Source of the DNA: Agromyces protaetiae
GTDB lineage: Bacteria; Actinomycetota; Actinomycetes; Actinomycetales; Microbacteriaceae
Direction: 5' to 3'
DNA length: 64,000 bases
NCBI RefSeq assembly: GCF_004135405.1
Contig: NZ_CP035491.1
Location: 2,852,001 to 2,916,000, forward strand
Every line of letters starts with the position of its first letter. The first letter of the stretch is position 1. Positions 1-8,751 of the stretch are shown here, piece after piece. A model generated the notes under the pieces. The model was not told the origin of the DNA and ran no database searches. It saw only the letters and a program-made list of their open reading frames with translations. The position numbers and the translations under genes were made by a program.

Positions 1-783
1 GAGCACGGCGAGTCCGCCGAGCGCCGTCATGCACGCGGCACCAGCGCCGACCGCGGCGGATTGCACGCGCGTCGCGCGCGCGAGCCGCCCCCCGAGCTCG
101 ACGATGCGCGCACGGCTCGCCGCTGCGCCGTCGAAGGCGACGAGCACGTCGAGCGACTGCACATGCTCGACGACGGCCGCCTGCAGTTCGCCGCGGAGCG
201 GCGCGATGAGCCGGATGCCCCGGGCCGTCGCCGCACGTTCGGCGAGGATCGCCGCGCCGACCCCGACGACGAGCACGAGCGCGAGCAGGCCCGCCGACGC
301 GGGCGCGAGGAACGCGATGCCGACGACCGCGGCGACGAGCACGAAGAGCGCGCTCGCCACGGGTTGCACGGCGCGCAGCATGACGAACTGGAGGTCGTCG
401 ACGTCCCGGGTGAATCGGGCGAGCAAGTCGCCGCGGCGGAGCATCCCGAGTCCGTCGGGCGCCGACGGCAGCAGCCGCTCATAGAGTCCAGTGCGAATCG
501 ACCCGAGCTGACGGAACGCCGCGTCGTGTCCCGTGAGCCGCTCGAGGTATCGGAACACCGCCCGCCCGAGCGCGAACGCACGCACACCGACGACCGCGAC
601 GGAAAGGTACAGCACGGGCGGCTGCTCGGCCGCTCGCGTGATGAGCCACGCGGAGCACGCGAGGAGCGCCACCGCCGACCCCGCCGACAGGAATCCGAGG
701 AGCACGACGGGCAGGAGCCGCCGGGGCGGCGGGATCGCGTCTCGCAGGACCCGCGCGGTCGCGTCGGCACGTTCAGCGGACAT
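1..783 (-). CDS. cydC: CydC, ABC exporter subunit for cytochrome bd assembly (C-terminus cut off)
   Basis: Partial gene. The ATG at 783 opens a frame that stays open to base 1, giving 261 codons. The visible part is an ABC type-1 membrane domain: a hydrophobic start (LLPVVLLGFLSAGSAVAL), then long helices around residues 25-75 and 140-185. The nucleotide-binding half lies outside the window. The start overlaps the end of cydD by 11 bp, typical of translational coupling. CydDC exports cysteine/glutathione and is needed to mature cytochrome bd, whose subunits CydA and CydB are encoded just upstream. The assignment rests on position and the membrane domain, because the ATPase motifs are not visible. 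Confidence 0.88.
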   Translation of the reverse strand, partial: MSAERADATARVLRDAIPPPRRLLPVVLLGFLSAGSAVALLACSAWLITRAAEQPPVLYLSVAVVGVRAFALGRAVFRYLERLTGHDAAFRQLGSIRTGLYERLLPSAPDGLGMLRRGDLLARFTRDVDDLQFVMLRAVQPVASALFVLVAAVVGIAFLAPASAGLLALVLVVGVGAAILAERAATARGIRLIAPLRGELQAAVVEHVQSLDVLVAFDGAAASRARIVELGGRLARATRVQSAAVGAGAACMTALGGLAVL

Positions 784-2395
784 CCGCGAGCACCCCCAGC
801 GCGACGACCCGGTCGGCGGCTGCCGCGAGGCTCGGCCGATGGGTCACGACGAGCACCGCACGGCCGTCGCCCGCGAGTTCGCAGAACGTGTGCGCGAGCG
901 CCTCCTCGCGGTCGTGGTCGAGCGCCGACGACGGCTCGTCGACGACGAGCAGCGCGAGGTCGCGAGCGAGCAGACGATGGATGGCCCGCGCCACCGCGAT
1001 CCGCTGCGCCTGGCCGCCCGACACGCCCTCGCCGCCGGCGCCGAGCACCGACGCGGGATCGACGTCGACCCCGGCCAGCGCGAGCGCACGATCGAGGATC
1101 GCAGGCGAGGCATCCGGATCGCCCATCGTGACGTTCGACGCGACGGTCCCCGCGACGAGCGACGAGCGCTGCGGCGCCCACGCGACGGCCGGAAGTCCCG
1201 GGCCCGACGCTCCCCCGACGCTGATCTCACCCTCGTGGTCGACGAACCCCAGGATCGCGGCGACGAGGCTCGACTTGCCGACGCCGCTCGGTCCGACGAC
1301 GGCGACGACCTCGCCCGGCGCGACGGCGAGGTCGAGGCCCTCGACGACGACGCGATCGTCGCGGCGGACGACGAGGTCGCGCACGACGAGGCCGCGGCCG
1401 TCGGAGTCGGTCGGCTCCGAGACATCCGCGACGTTCCCTGTGCGTGCCGCCGCCTCGACGAGGTCGAGCGCGTCGACCGAGGCCGTGACGCCGCCTGCGG
1501 CGCTGTGGAACGCCGCACCGACGTTTCGAAGCGGCAGGAAGATCTCGGGCGCGAGCACGAGCACGAACAGGCCGACCGCGAGGGCGAGCGATCCGTCGAC
1601 GAGCCGGAACCCGATCGACACCGCGACGAGCGCGACCGACAGGCTCGCCGCGAGCTCGAGCGCGAACCCCGAGAGGAACGTCACCCGCAGGACGCGCATC
1701 GTGCGCACCCGGTATTCGTCGGTCACGGCGGCGATGCGCGCGGACTGTCGCTTCGCGCGACCGAAGACGAGGAGCGTCGACAGTCCGCCGAGCACTTCGA
1801 GGAATCCCCGCGACAGCGTCTCGAGCGCATCCCATTGCCGCCGCTGCACCGCTTGCGTCGCGAGCCCGATGAGGATCATGAAGACCGGGATGATCGGCAG
1901 CACGAGGACGAACGTGAGTCCCGAGAGCCAGTCGCCCCACCACGCCGCTGCGACGAGCAAAGGGGTCGCGATCGCCGTGAGCACCAACTGCGGCAGGTAA
2001 CGGCCGAAGTACTCGTCGAGCGCGTCCAGGCCAGGGCCGAGGAGGGTCGCGATGCGCGCCGACGGGAATCCCGGAACGCCCTCGGGGCGCCCGTCGAGTG
2101 CTTCCAGGATCTCGGCTCGGAACTCGGCCTTCACGCGCTGCGCGCCCGCCGTCGACACGGCGTCCCACGCCCACGTCGAGAGCGCGCGCACGACGACGGC
2201 CGCGGCGACGAGCGCGGCGGCGGTCGAGGCATCCGACCTGCCCACGCTGCCGACGAGGCCCGCGACGAGCTCCGCGAGCCCCCACGCGAACGCCGCGATC
2301 GCGCCCGTCTGCACGAGCGCGATCGCCGCCCCGGCCGCGAGGAAGCGGCGCGCGCCGCGCGAGCGGCGCACGAGCCTCGGGTCGAGGGGCTTCAC
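773..2395 (-). CDS. cydD: CydD, ABC exporter ATP-binding/permease for cytochrome bd assembly
   Basis: 540 aa. Residues 1-300 form an ABC type-1 exporter membrane domain with about six hydrophobic segments. Residues 335-540 are the ATPase: Walker A GPSGVGKSS (about 368-376), signature VSGGQAQR (about 458) and Walker B LLVVDEPSSALD (about 482-493). The GTG start abuts the TAG of cydB with no gap, and the end overlaps cydC by 11 bp, so cydABDC is one transcription unit. CydDC is a heterodimeric exporter of thiols across the cytoplasmic membrane needed for bd oxidase assembly. Having cydD and cydC as separate genes rather than one fused gene is normal outside some actinomycetes. Confidence 0.93.
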   Translation of the reverse strand: MKPLDPRLVRRSRGARRFLAAGAAIALVQTGAIAAFAWGLAELVAGLVGSVGRSDASTAAALVAAAVVVRALSTWAWDAVSTAGAQRVKAEFRAEILEALDGRPEGVPGFPSARIATLLGPGLDALDEYFGRYLPQLVLTAIATPLLVAAAWWGDWLSGLTFVLVLPIIPVFMILIGLATQAVQRRQWDALETLSRGFLEVLGGLSTLLVFGRAKRQSARIAAVTDEYRVRTMRVLRVTFLSGFALELAASLSVALVAVSIGFRLVDGSLALAVGLFVLVLAPEIFLPLRNVGAAFHSAAGGVTASVDALDLVEAAARTGNVADVSEPTDSDGRGLVVRDLVVRRDDRVVVEGLDLAVAPGEVVAVVGPSGVGKSSLVAAILGFVDHEGEISVGGASGPGLPAVAWAPQRSSLVAGTVASNVTMGDPDASPAILDRALALAGVDVDPASVLGAGGEGVSGGQAQRIAVARAIHRLLARDLALLVVDEPSSALDHDREEALAHTFCELAGDGRAVLVVTHRPSLAAAADRVVALGVLADVR

Positions 2396-3400
2396 CTAGT
2401 GGGCCGCCTGCTCGATCGTCGAACGCTTCACGCGCTTGCGGAAGATCCAGTACGTCCAGCCCTGGTAGAGCAGCACGAGCGGCAGCGCGACGCCCGCGAC
2501 CCACGTCATGAACTCCAGCGTGTACGGCGTCGACGACGCGTTCTCGATCGTAAGGCTGTTCGCCGGGTCGTTCGAGGCGGGCAGCACGTCGGGGAAGAGC
2601 GACGCGAAGAGCGCGAGGACCGTCGAGGCGATCGTGACGGCGAGGAGCGTGAACGCGACGCCCTCCCGCCCGCGCGTGTTGGCGAGCCATCCGCCGATGA
2701 GTGCGACCGCGGCGACCGCTGCGAGGATCCAGAACCACACGCTGCCGTAGGCGAGCCCCGTCCAGACGAGGAACGCCGCGGCGACGACGATCGTCACGAC
2801 GCCCGCGCGCGTCGCGAGCCGCTGCGCGCGAACCCGCAGGTCGCCCTCGGTCTTGAGCGAGACGAACACGACGCCGTGCACGAAGAACACGAGGAGGGTC
2901 GTCACGCCGCCGAGGAGCGCATACGGGTTCAGCAACGTGAGCAGGTTGCCCGTGAAGTTGTGTCCTTCGTCGAGCGGCACGCCCTGCACGATGTTCGCGA
3001 ACGCGACGCCCCAGAGGAGCGCCGGCACGGCCGACCCGATGACGATCATCCAGTCGAAGCGCGCTTTCCAGGCCGCCTCGGGCCGCTGATGGCGGTACTC
3101 GAACGAGACGCCGCGCGCGATGAGCGCGAGGAGGATGAGGAGGAGCGCGAGGTAGAACCCTGAGAAGAGCGACGCGTACCACTCGGGGAAGGCGGCGAAG
3201 AGGGATGCCCCCGCGACGATCACCCACGTCTCGTTGAGGTCCCACACGGGGCCGATCGTGTTGATGAGCACGCGGCGATCGGTGTCGTCCTTGCCGAGGA
3301 ACGGCAACGACATGCCGACGCCGAAGTCGAAGCCGTCGAGCACGAAGTAGCCGACGAACAGCACGGCGACGATCCAGAACCAGAGCACGGCGAGATCCAT
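2396..3400 (-). CDS. cydB: Cytochrome bd ubiquinol/menaquinol oxidase subunit II
   Basis: 334 aa, the usual length for CydB. It begins MDLAVLWFWIVAVLFVGYF followed by VLDGFDFGVGM, the conserved CydB N-terminus, and has about eight membrane helices. The start ATG at 3400 is preceded by a strong AGGAGG (3407-3412), so I reject the longer frame that runs upstream through cydA. It forms the heterodimer with CydA that oxidises quinol and reduces O2 with high affinity. It lies 11 bp after cydA and abuts cydD. Confidence 0.95.
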   Translation of the reverse strand: MDLAVLWFWIVAVLFVGYFVLDGFDFGVGMSLPFLGKDDTDRRVLINTIGPVWDLNETWVIVAGASLFAAFPEWYASLFSGFYLALLLILLALIARGVSFEYRHQRPEAAWKARFDWMIVIGSAVPALLWGVAFANIVQGVPLDEGHNFTGNLLTLLNPYALLGGVTTLLVFFVHGVVFVSLKTEGDLRVRAQRLATRAGVVTIVVAAAFLVWTGLAYGSVWFWILAAVAAVALIGGWLANTRGREGVAFTLLAVTIASTVLALFASLFPDVLPASNDPANSLTIENASSTPYTLEFMTWVAGVALPLVLLYQGWTYWIFRKRVKRSTIEQAAH

Positions 3401-3411
3401 GGCGATGCCTC

Positions 3412-4824
3412 CTAGTAGACCGTCGTGGCCGGTTCGTGGCGGCCGGTTTCGGGATGCGGTTCGCCCACGTCGGGCGGGCCCTTCCGGATGGCTCGGATGA
3501 TGAGCCCGAACTCGACGACGGCGAGGGCGCCGTAGACGAGCGTGAACGCGACGAGCGAGATGAGCACCTCGAGACCGGTCACGTTCGGCGAGACCGCCGA
3601 CTCGGTCGGCAGCAGGCTGAAGACGATCCAGGGCTGCCTGCCCATCTCGGTGAAGACCCACCCGACGCTCATCGCGAGGAGCGAGAGCGGGAAGCTCCAG
3701 ATCGCGATCGTCCACACCCAGCGCTGCTTCGGGTGGCGGCCCTTGCGGGTGACCCAGAGGCCGACGACGGCGATGATCACGTGGAGCAGCCCGAGGCCGA
3801 TCATCCAGCGGAACGCCCAGTAGGTCACCCACAGGATGGGCGCGTAGTCGCCGGGACCGAACAGCTCCTGATACTGCGCCTGCAGGTCGTTGATGCCCTC
3901 GACGCACCCGTCGAAGCTGTGCGTCGAGAGAAGCGAGAGCAGGTAGGGCACCCGGATCGAGAACAGCTCGCTCGTGCCGTCGGGGGTGCCGAGGGTGAAG
4001 ATCGAGAACGAGGCATCCGCCCCGCACGCCGTGTCGAAGAGGGCTTCGGCGGCCGCCATCTTCATGGGCTGGGTCGCGACCATCGCGAGACTCAACTGGT
4101 CGCCGAAGACGGTCGTGAGGATGCCCGAGACGACCATCGTCCAGAGGCCGAACTTGAGCGCCGGGCGCATGGTGTCGAGGTTGCGGTTGCGGGCGAGATG
4201 CCAGGCGGCGGCGCTGATGATGAGGCCCGCCGTCACCATGAAGGACGCCGCGATCGTATGCGGGAAGGCGGCGAGGGCGACCTTATTGGTGAGGAGCGCG
4301 CCGATGTCGACGAGTTCGGCTCGCCCGCGCTCGGCGTTGAGCTCGTACCCGACGGGATTCTGCATGAACGCGTTCGCGGCGATGATGAAGTACGCCGACA
4401 GGATCGTGCCGATCGCGGTGATCCAGATCGTCGCGAGATGGAGCCCGCGCGGGAGCTTGTTCCAGCCGAAGATCCAGAGCCCGATGAACGTCGCCTCGAG
4501 GAAGAACGCGAGCAGGCCTTCGAGTGCGAGCGGGGCCCCGAAGACGTCGCCGACGAAGCGCGAGTACTCCGACCAGTTCATGCCGAACTGGAATTCCTGC
4601 ACAATGCCCGTGACGACGCCCATGGCGAAATTGATGAGGAAGATCGTGCCGAAGAAGCGCGTGAGCTTCAGGTACTCGACCTTGTCGGTGCGGTACCACG
4701 CGGTCTGGAAGATCGCCGCGGTCGTCGCGAGGCCGATCGTCAACGGCACGAACAGGAAGTGGTAGATCGTCGTCAATCCGAACTGCCACCTCGCGAGGAG
4801 CAGCGGGTCGAGCCACTCGTTCAC
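3412..4824 (-). CDS. cydA: Cytochrome bd oxidase subunit I (haem subunit)
   Basis: 470 aa if started at GTG 4824. The start was chosen because AAAGGGG lies about six bases upstream and the product begins MNEWLDPLLLARWQFG, like other CydA proteins. His22 in TTIYHFLF is the conserved haem b595/d ligand region. GWVFTEMGRQPWIVF holds the quinol-site GRQPW motif. The Q-loop is of the short type found in actinobacteria and Firmicutes. CydA carries haems b558, b595 and d. First gene of cydABDC, transcribed divergently from the blaI-like gene, with dyad repeats in the shared 121-bp gap. Confidence 0.95.
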   Translation of the reverse strand: MNEWLDPLLLARWQFGLTTIYHFLFVPLTIGLATTAAIFQTAWYRTDKVEYLKLTRFFGTIFLINFAMGVVTGIVQEFQFGMNWSEYSRFVGDVFGAPLALEGLLAFFLEATFIGLWIFGWNKLPRGLHLATIWITAIGTILSAYFIIAANAFMQNPVGYELNAERGRAELVDIGALLTNKVALAAFPHTIAASFMVTAGLIISAAAWHLARNRNLDTMRPALKFGLWTMVVSGILTTVFGDQLSLAMVATQPMKMAAAEALFDTACGADASFSIFTLGTPDGTSELFSIRVPYLLSLLSTHSFDGCVEGINDLQAQYQELFGPGDYAPILWVTYWAFRWMIGLGLLHVIIAVVGLWVTRKGRHPKQRWVWTIAIWSFPLSLLAMSVGWVFTEMGRQPWIVFSLLPTESAVSPNVTGLEVLISLVAFTLVYGALAVVEFGLIIRAIRKGPPDVGEPHPETGRHEPATTVY

Positions 4825-4888
4825 GTGCACCCCTTTCCATCGCGCCCGAGCCTCGTCGTCGGAGATCGGATCGCGTCCTGCTCGTAGC

Positions 4889-4914
4889 GTAGACCCATTT
4901 CTACACCCGGTAGA
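4889..4914. promoter_or_regulatory. Nested dyads in the cydA/blaI gap, candidate BlaI operator
   Basis: GTAGA-6-TCTAC (4889-4904) and TCTAC-5-GTAGA (4900-4914) share the middle half-site, giving three alternating half-sites. They sit between the divergent starts of cydA (4824) and blaI (4946). BlaI/MecI dimers bind dyads of the TAC-A/TGTA type, so autoregulation is likely and control of cydABDC possible. Binding is inferred from position and symmetry only. Confidence 0.5.
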
Positions 4915-4945
4915 AGTACCTCCGCGAAGGAGGTACCGTTGAGGC

Positions 4946-5341
4946 GTGGCGAATCTCGGAGAACTCGAGCGCTCCGTCATGGAGCAGCTCTGGGCGAGCG
5001 ATGCCGTGTTGAGCGCGAACGAACTGCGCGACCGGCTCACGCTCGTCGGCGGCGCAAGCGGCGGGGCGGATGTCTCGGGCGACCGCGCTCCCGCGACGAC
5101 GACCGTGCTCACAGTGCTCGCCCGCCTCGAGCGCAAGGGCTTCGTCTCGCGCAGCCGTGAAGTCCGCCCGCACCGCTACCGCGCGCTCCTCACGCGCGAA
5201 GAGCACACCGCAGAGCTCATGCACGAAGTGCTCGACCGTTCGAGCGACCGCGACGCGGCCCTCGCGCGCTTCGTCGGCACGGCGACCCCCCACGAGACCG
5301 CGACCCTGCGGCGCCTGCTCGACGAGCTCGCCCGGCGCTGA
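4946..5341 (+). CDS. BlaI/MecI/CopY-family transcriptional repressor
   Basis: 131 aa winged-helix repressor of the BlaI/MecI type. It begins MANLGELERSVMEQLWASD, the typical first helix, and carries the recognition region TTTVLTVLARLERKGFVSR. The C-terminal half is the dimerisation/protease-sensitive region. The GTG at 4946 is the only possible start, as an in-frame TGA lies at 4940-4942; GAAGGAGG precedes it, slightly far at about 11 bases. The next gene is an M56 protease one base after the stop, the classical repressor/sensor-protease pair. In M. tuberculosis the Rv1846c/Rv1845c pair answers to beta-lactams. Here it faces the cytochrome bd operon. Confidence 0.9.
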   Translation: MANLGELERSVMEQLWASDAVLSANELRDRLTLVGGASGGADVSGDRAPATTTVLTVLARLERKGFVSRSREVRPHRYRALLTREEHTAELMHEVLDRSSDRDAALARFVGTATPHETATLRRLLDELARR

Positions 5342-5342
5342 C

Positions 5343-6272
5343 GTGCCCGCGGTCGCCGCAGCCCTCGGCCTCCTCGCGCTCGCACTCGCGTGGCCGGTCC
5401 CCGTCGCGCTCGCGCGCGCCGCGTGGCCTTCGCGCGCGCCCGGACTCGCGCTGGCGCTCTGGCAGGCGATCGCGCTCGGCGGCGGCCTCTCGATGATCGG
5501 ATGCCTCGTGGTGCTCGGCACCGCACCCGACGGCTCGATCCTCGGCTCCGCCGAAGCCCTTCTCGGCGCGTTCTTCGCGGGCCCGATCCCGGCCGAGTTC
5601 GGCGTGATCCACCTGGCCGCTCTGACGCTCGCGGTCGGACTCACGGTGCACCTCGCGCTCAACCTCGGCGCGACCGCCCTTCGCGCCGAGCGCGAGCGCC
5701 GCCGCCAGCACCAGCTGATTCGCATTCTCAGCGACCCCATGCCGGGCGACCCCGGCACGCGGCTCCTCGCCCATTCCGTTCCGCTCGCGTACTGCGTACC
5801 CGGCCTCCGCGGCGCGACCGTCCTCACCGACGGCCTCCTCGACGTGCTCTCACCAGACGAAGTGCGAGCCGTGATCGCCCACGAGCACGCGCATCTCGGC
5901 CAGTTCCACCATCTCGTGCTGCTCGTATTCCGCAGTTGGCATACAGCGCTCCCCTGGTTCCCGATCGCGAACCGCGCCGAGCGCGCCGTCTCCCTCCTCA
6001 CCGAGATGCTCGCCGACGACCAGGCGCTGCGCGACGTCGGGCGCGACGAGATCGTCCGCGCCCTCTCCCTCATGGGCAGTGCAGCCGAACCCGCGCTCAC
6101 CGCGGAATCGGGCGGCGCCGTGCCCGACGGCGACATGCTCGCGGCCAGGCTCGGCCGACTCGAGCACCCGGCCGAGCACCCGCTCGGGGCTCCGGCCCGC
6201 TGGGGTGTCATGGTCTTGGCCGTCGCCCTCATCACCGCGCCGCTCGTCGCGATGCTGACGATCGTCCGATAG
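5343..6272 (+). CDS. M56-family (BlaR1/MecR1-like) membrane zinc metalloprotease
   Basis: 309 aa from GTG 5343, which follows the repressor stop by one base. Membrane segments lie near residues 5-25, 35-60, 80-105 and at the C-terminal end (VMVLAVALITAPLVAML). The zinc-binding HExxH is seen in VIAHEHAHLGQFHH, and the C-terminal part has the expected AxxLLxxxLADDQAL-type stretch. There is no penicillin-binding sensor domain after the protease, so it is the short actinobacterial form (like Rv1845c), not full BlaR1. Expected role: cleave the neighbouring BlaI-like repressor on an envelope signal. The signal is unknown. Confidence 0.88.
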   Translation: MPAVAAALGLLALALAWPVPVALARAAWPSRAPGLALALWQAIALGGGLSMIGCLVVLGTAPDGSILGSAEALLGAFFAGPIPAEFGVIHLAALTLAVGLTVHLALNLGATALRAERERRRQHQLIRILSDPMPGDPGTRLLAHSVPLAYCVPGLRGATVLTDGLLDVLSPDEVRAVIAHEHAHLGQFHHLVLLVFRSWHTALPWFPIANRAERAVSLLTEMLADDQALRDVGRDEIVRALSLMGSAAEPALTAESGGAVPDGDMLAARLGRLEHPAEHPLGAPARWGVMVLAVALITAPLVAMLTIVR

Positions 6273-6312
6273 TCGGACGCGCGCTGCCCCTCCGCGTCTT
6301 AGGCTCGGACTC

Positions 6313-7038
6313 GTGAACGAGCTGCTCGACGGGATCCTCGACACGGTCCAGTCGGTGGACCCGGTCCTCCGCACGCTCCTCGCCGGCCTCGGGATCCTCC
6401 TCGAGACCTCGGTGCTCGTCGGGCTCGTCGTGCCGGGCGACACCATCGTCATCGTCGCCTCGACCGCGATCGACAGCGTCGGCGAGTACTTCGCGCTTGC
6501 GATCACGGTCATCGTCGGAGCGCTGATCGGCGAGTCGATCGGGTTCGCCCTCGGGCGGTGGTTCGGGCCGCGCATCGAGCACTCGCGGCTCGGCCGCCGT
6601 CTCGGCGAAGCGAACTGGCAGCGCGCACAGCGGTATCTCACGCGCCGCGGCGGCCCCGCCGTGTTCATCTCGCGATTCCTGCCCGTCCTGCACTCGCTCG
6701 TGCCGCTCGTCGTCGGCATGAGCACCATGAGCTACCGCCGGTTCCTCGCATGGACGACGCCCGCGTCGATCCTGTGGGCGTTCACCTACACGACGGTCGG
6801 ATGGCTCGCCGCAGGCAGCTACCGCGAGCTCAGCCGCGAACTGCACTGGGCGGGTTACCTCTTCGTGGCGATCATCATCGTCTTCCTCGCCGTCGTCTGG
6901 GGCGTGAAGAAGCTCATCCTGCGCCGCGAGGCACGCCACATGGAGGCCAGCCCCGCGGACGACGACCTCGAGGCCGACCTCGATGACGACACGTCGGCGA
7001 CGAGCGTCGTCGGAGAGACGGCCGACCCCGAGATCTAG
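6313..7038 (+). CDS. DedA-family membrane protein
   Basis: 241 aa. It has the DedA core ETSVLVGLVVPGDTI with the acidic/GD signature, and FISRFLPVLHSLVPLVVGMS with the conserved RF-P segment, plus four to five membrane helices and a hydrophilic acidic tail after residue 205. DedA proteins act in membrane lipid homeostasis, and some members recycle undecaprenyl phosphate or phosphatidylethanolamine. Which one this is cannot be told. GTG start at 6313, 40 bp after the M56 gene on the same strand, so possibly co-transcribed with it. Convergent with the ABC operon, whose last gene ends 10 bp away. Confidence 0.9.
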   Translation: MNELLDGILDTVQSVDPVLRTLLAGLGILLETSVLVGLVVPGDTIVIVASTAIDSVGEYFALAITVIVGALIGESIGFALGRWFGPRIEHSRLGRRLGEANWQRAQRYLTRRGGPAVFISRFLPVLHSLVPLVVGMSTMSYRRFLAWTTPASILWAFTYTTVGWLAAGSYRELSRELHWAGYLFVAIIIVFLAVVWGVKKLILRREARHMEASPADDDLEADLDDDTSATSVVGETADPEI

Positions 7039-7048
7039 ACGATCCGGA

Positions 7049-7978
7049 TCAGAACAGCGCCTTCTCGGCGAGCCAGTCCTTCGCGATGTCGGCGTCGTTG
7101 CGCTGCTCGTTGACCGACTCGTCGTTGATCGCGACGAGGTCGGCGGGGCTCATCGCAGCGCTCACGGCGTCGATGATCGCGGCGATCTCGTCGGTGATCT
7201 TGTCGCTCGCGAGCGGCACGACGTTCGACGCGAGGAAGAGTCCCTTGGGATCGGCGAGCGTCACGAGGTCGTTGGTGGCGATGTTCGGGTCGGCGCTGTA
7301 GATGTTGACGAGTTGCACCTCGTCGTCGATGAGCGCCTTGACCGTGAGCGCGCCGCCGCTGTCGGCGATGAGCTTGAACCCGACGTCGACGCCGTAGTCG
7401 GACTTCAGACCGGTGGGGCCGTACGGTCGGGTCTCGAGTTCGGCGTTCCCGCCGAGGGTGAGCGGCTCGGACACGTCGGCGAGGTCGGCGAGGCTCGTCG
7501 CACCGAACTCCTCCGAGAAGGCGCGCGTGACGTTGTACGAGTCCTGGTCGGTCGCGGGCGACTGGTCGAGCACGCGCAGTCCGTCGGGCACCGCCTGCTC
7601 GAGCGCCGCGTACACGTCGTCGCTCGTGCGCGCCTCGGTGTCGGGCACCCAGTACTGCAGGAGGTTGCCCGTGTACTCGGGGAAGAGGTCGATCTCGCCG
7701 GCCTCGACCTCGGGCAGGTAGACCTCGCGCTGGCCGATGTCGAACTGCCGGTCGACCTCGAACCCGTTCGCCTCGAGCGCCTGCGCATAGATCTCGGCGA
7801 TGATGCGGTTCGAGTAGTAGGCCTGCGACCCGATGACGATCGGCCCGGCCGAGGTCTCGCCCGTGGCGTCGCCGCCGTCGCTCAACGGGTCGCCCGAGGC
7901 ACAGCCCGTCAGGGCGAGCGCGAGGGCGGCTGACGCGGTCGCCGCGGCGATCGCAAAGAGTCTCGGGGTGCGGTGCAT
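7049..7978 (-). CDS. Osmoprotectant/quaternary amine ABC transporter, substrate-binding lipoprotein
   Basis: 309 aa from ATG 7978, chosen over a frame reaching further upstream because AAGGGAA stands just before it and the product begins with a clean lipoprotein signal (MHRTPRLFAIAAATASAALA, lipobox LTGC). The mature part has IVIGSQAYYSNRIIAEIYAQ, and LFPEYTGNLLQYW, the OpuAC/ProX-type (PF04069) region that closes on choline, glycine betaine or similar ligands. Last gene of ATPase-permease-permease-binding protein. The exact substrate (glycine betaine, carnitine, choline or proline betaine) cannot be read from sequence. Confidence 0.9.
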   Translation of the reverse strand: MHRTPRLFAIAAATASAALALALTGCASGDPLSDGGDATGETSAGPIVIGSQAYYSNRIIAEIYAQALEANGFEVDRQFDIGQREVYLPEVEAGEIDLFPEYTGNLLQYWVPDTEARTSDDVYAALEQAVPDGLRVLDQSPATDQDSYNVTRAFSEEFGATSLADLADVSEPLTLGGNAELETRPYGPTGLKSDYGVDVGFKLIADSGGALTVKALIDDEVQLVNIYSADPNIATNDLVTLADPKGLFLASNVVPLASDKITDEIAAIIDAVSAAMSPADLVAINDESVNEQRNDADIAKDWLAEKALF

Positions 7979-8016
7979 GGCATTTCCCTTCGGTCGTGGA
8001 CGAACGGGTGGGCGTT

Positions 8017-8751
8017 TCATCCGACAGCGGTGCGCGGCCGCGCCTGTTGCGTCGACCGCGAGCGGACACGTGCGGATCCGGTGGTGCGCCCGAGCCTGAC
8101 GCCCTCGGGGACCACGAGACGTTGCGCGAGTGCGAAGAGCCCTTCGAGCGCGAGCGCGAGCGCGACGACGAGGATCGACGCCGCGAGCATGAGGGGGTAA
8201 TCGCGCGTCGCCTGACCGAGCAGGATGTACGTGCCGAGCCCTCCGCCGCCCACGTAGGCGGCGAGCGTCGCGGTCGCGACGACCTGCAGGACGGCGGCGC
8301 GGATGCCTCCGATGATCGTCGGCAGTGCGAGCGGGGTCTCGACGCGGAGGACGATCTGGAACTCGGTCATGCCCATACCGCGTGCGGCGTCGACGGTTCG
8401 GCGATCGACCCCGCCGATGCCGGCATAGGCGCCCGCGAGCACCGACGGGATCGCGAGGATCACGAGCGCGAGGTACGGTGCGATGAGCACGACGCCGAGC
8501 GCGAGGCCGAAGAGCGTCAGCACACCGAGCGTCGGCAGCGCGCGGAGGGCACCCGACACCGAGACGGCCGCTTCGCGCCCGCGCCCGGTGTGCCCGACGA
8601 ATGCGCCGATCGGCAGACCGATCACGCTCGCGCCCGCGACGACCGCGAGGCTGAACCACAGGTGGAACCACAGTCGCGCGCCGATGCCGTCGGCGCCGCC
8701 CCAGTTGGCTGGGTCGACGAGCCACGCGATCGCCTCGGTGAGGTTGTTCAC
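8017..8751 (-). CDS. Osmoprotectant ABC transporter permease (second)
   Basis: 244 aa with a type-1 permease (BPD_transp_1) fold of about six helices and the EAA-loop region DAARGMGMTEFQIVLRVETP. The GTG at 8751 overlaps the stop of the upstream permease by four bases (GTGA), which fixes this start. The tail (about residues 220-244) is hydrophilic and basic. Pairs with the 8748-9407 permease to form the heterodimeric channel, as in OpuCB/OpuCD. Confidence 0.9.
   Translation of the reverse strand: MNNLTEAIAWLVDPANWGGADGIGARLWFHLWFSLAVVAGASVIGLPIGAFVGHTGRGREAAVSVSGALRALPTLGVLTLFGLALGVVLIAPYLALVILAIPSVLAGAYAGIGGVDRRTVDAARGMGMTEFQIVLRVETPLALPTIIGGIRAAVLQVVATATLAAYVGGGGLGTYILLGQATRDYPLMLAASILVVALALALEGLFALAQRLVVPEGVRLGRTTGSARVRSRSTQQARPRTAVG

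Noticed and set aside
533..3163. 876-codon plus-strand frame across cydC/cydD/cydB
   Set aside because: Antisense to clearly conserved genes, with extreme Arg/Asp/Glu content.
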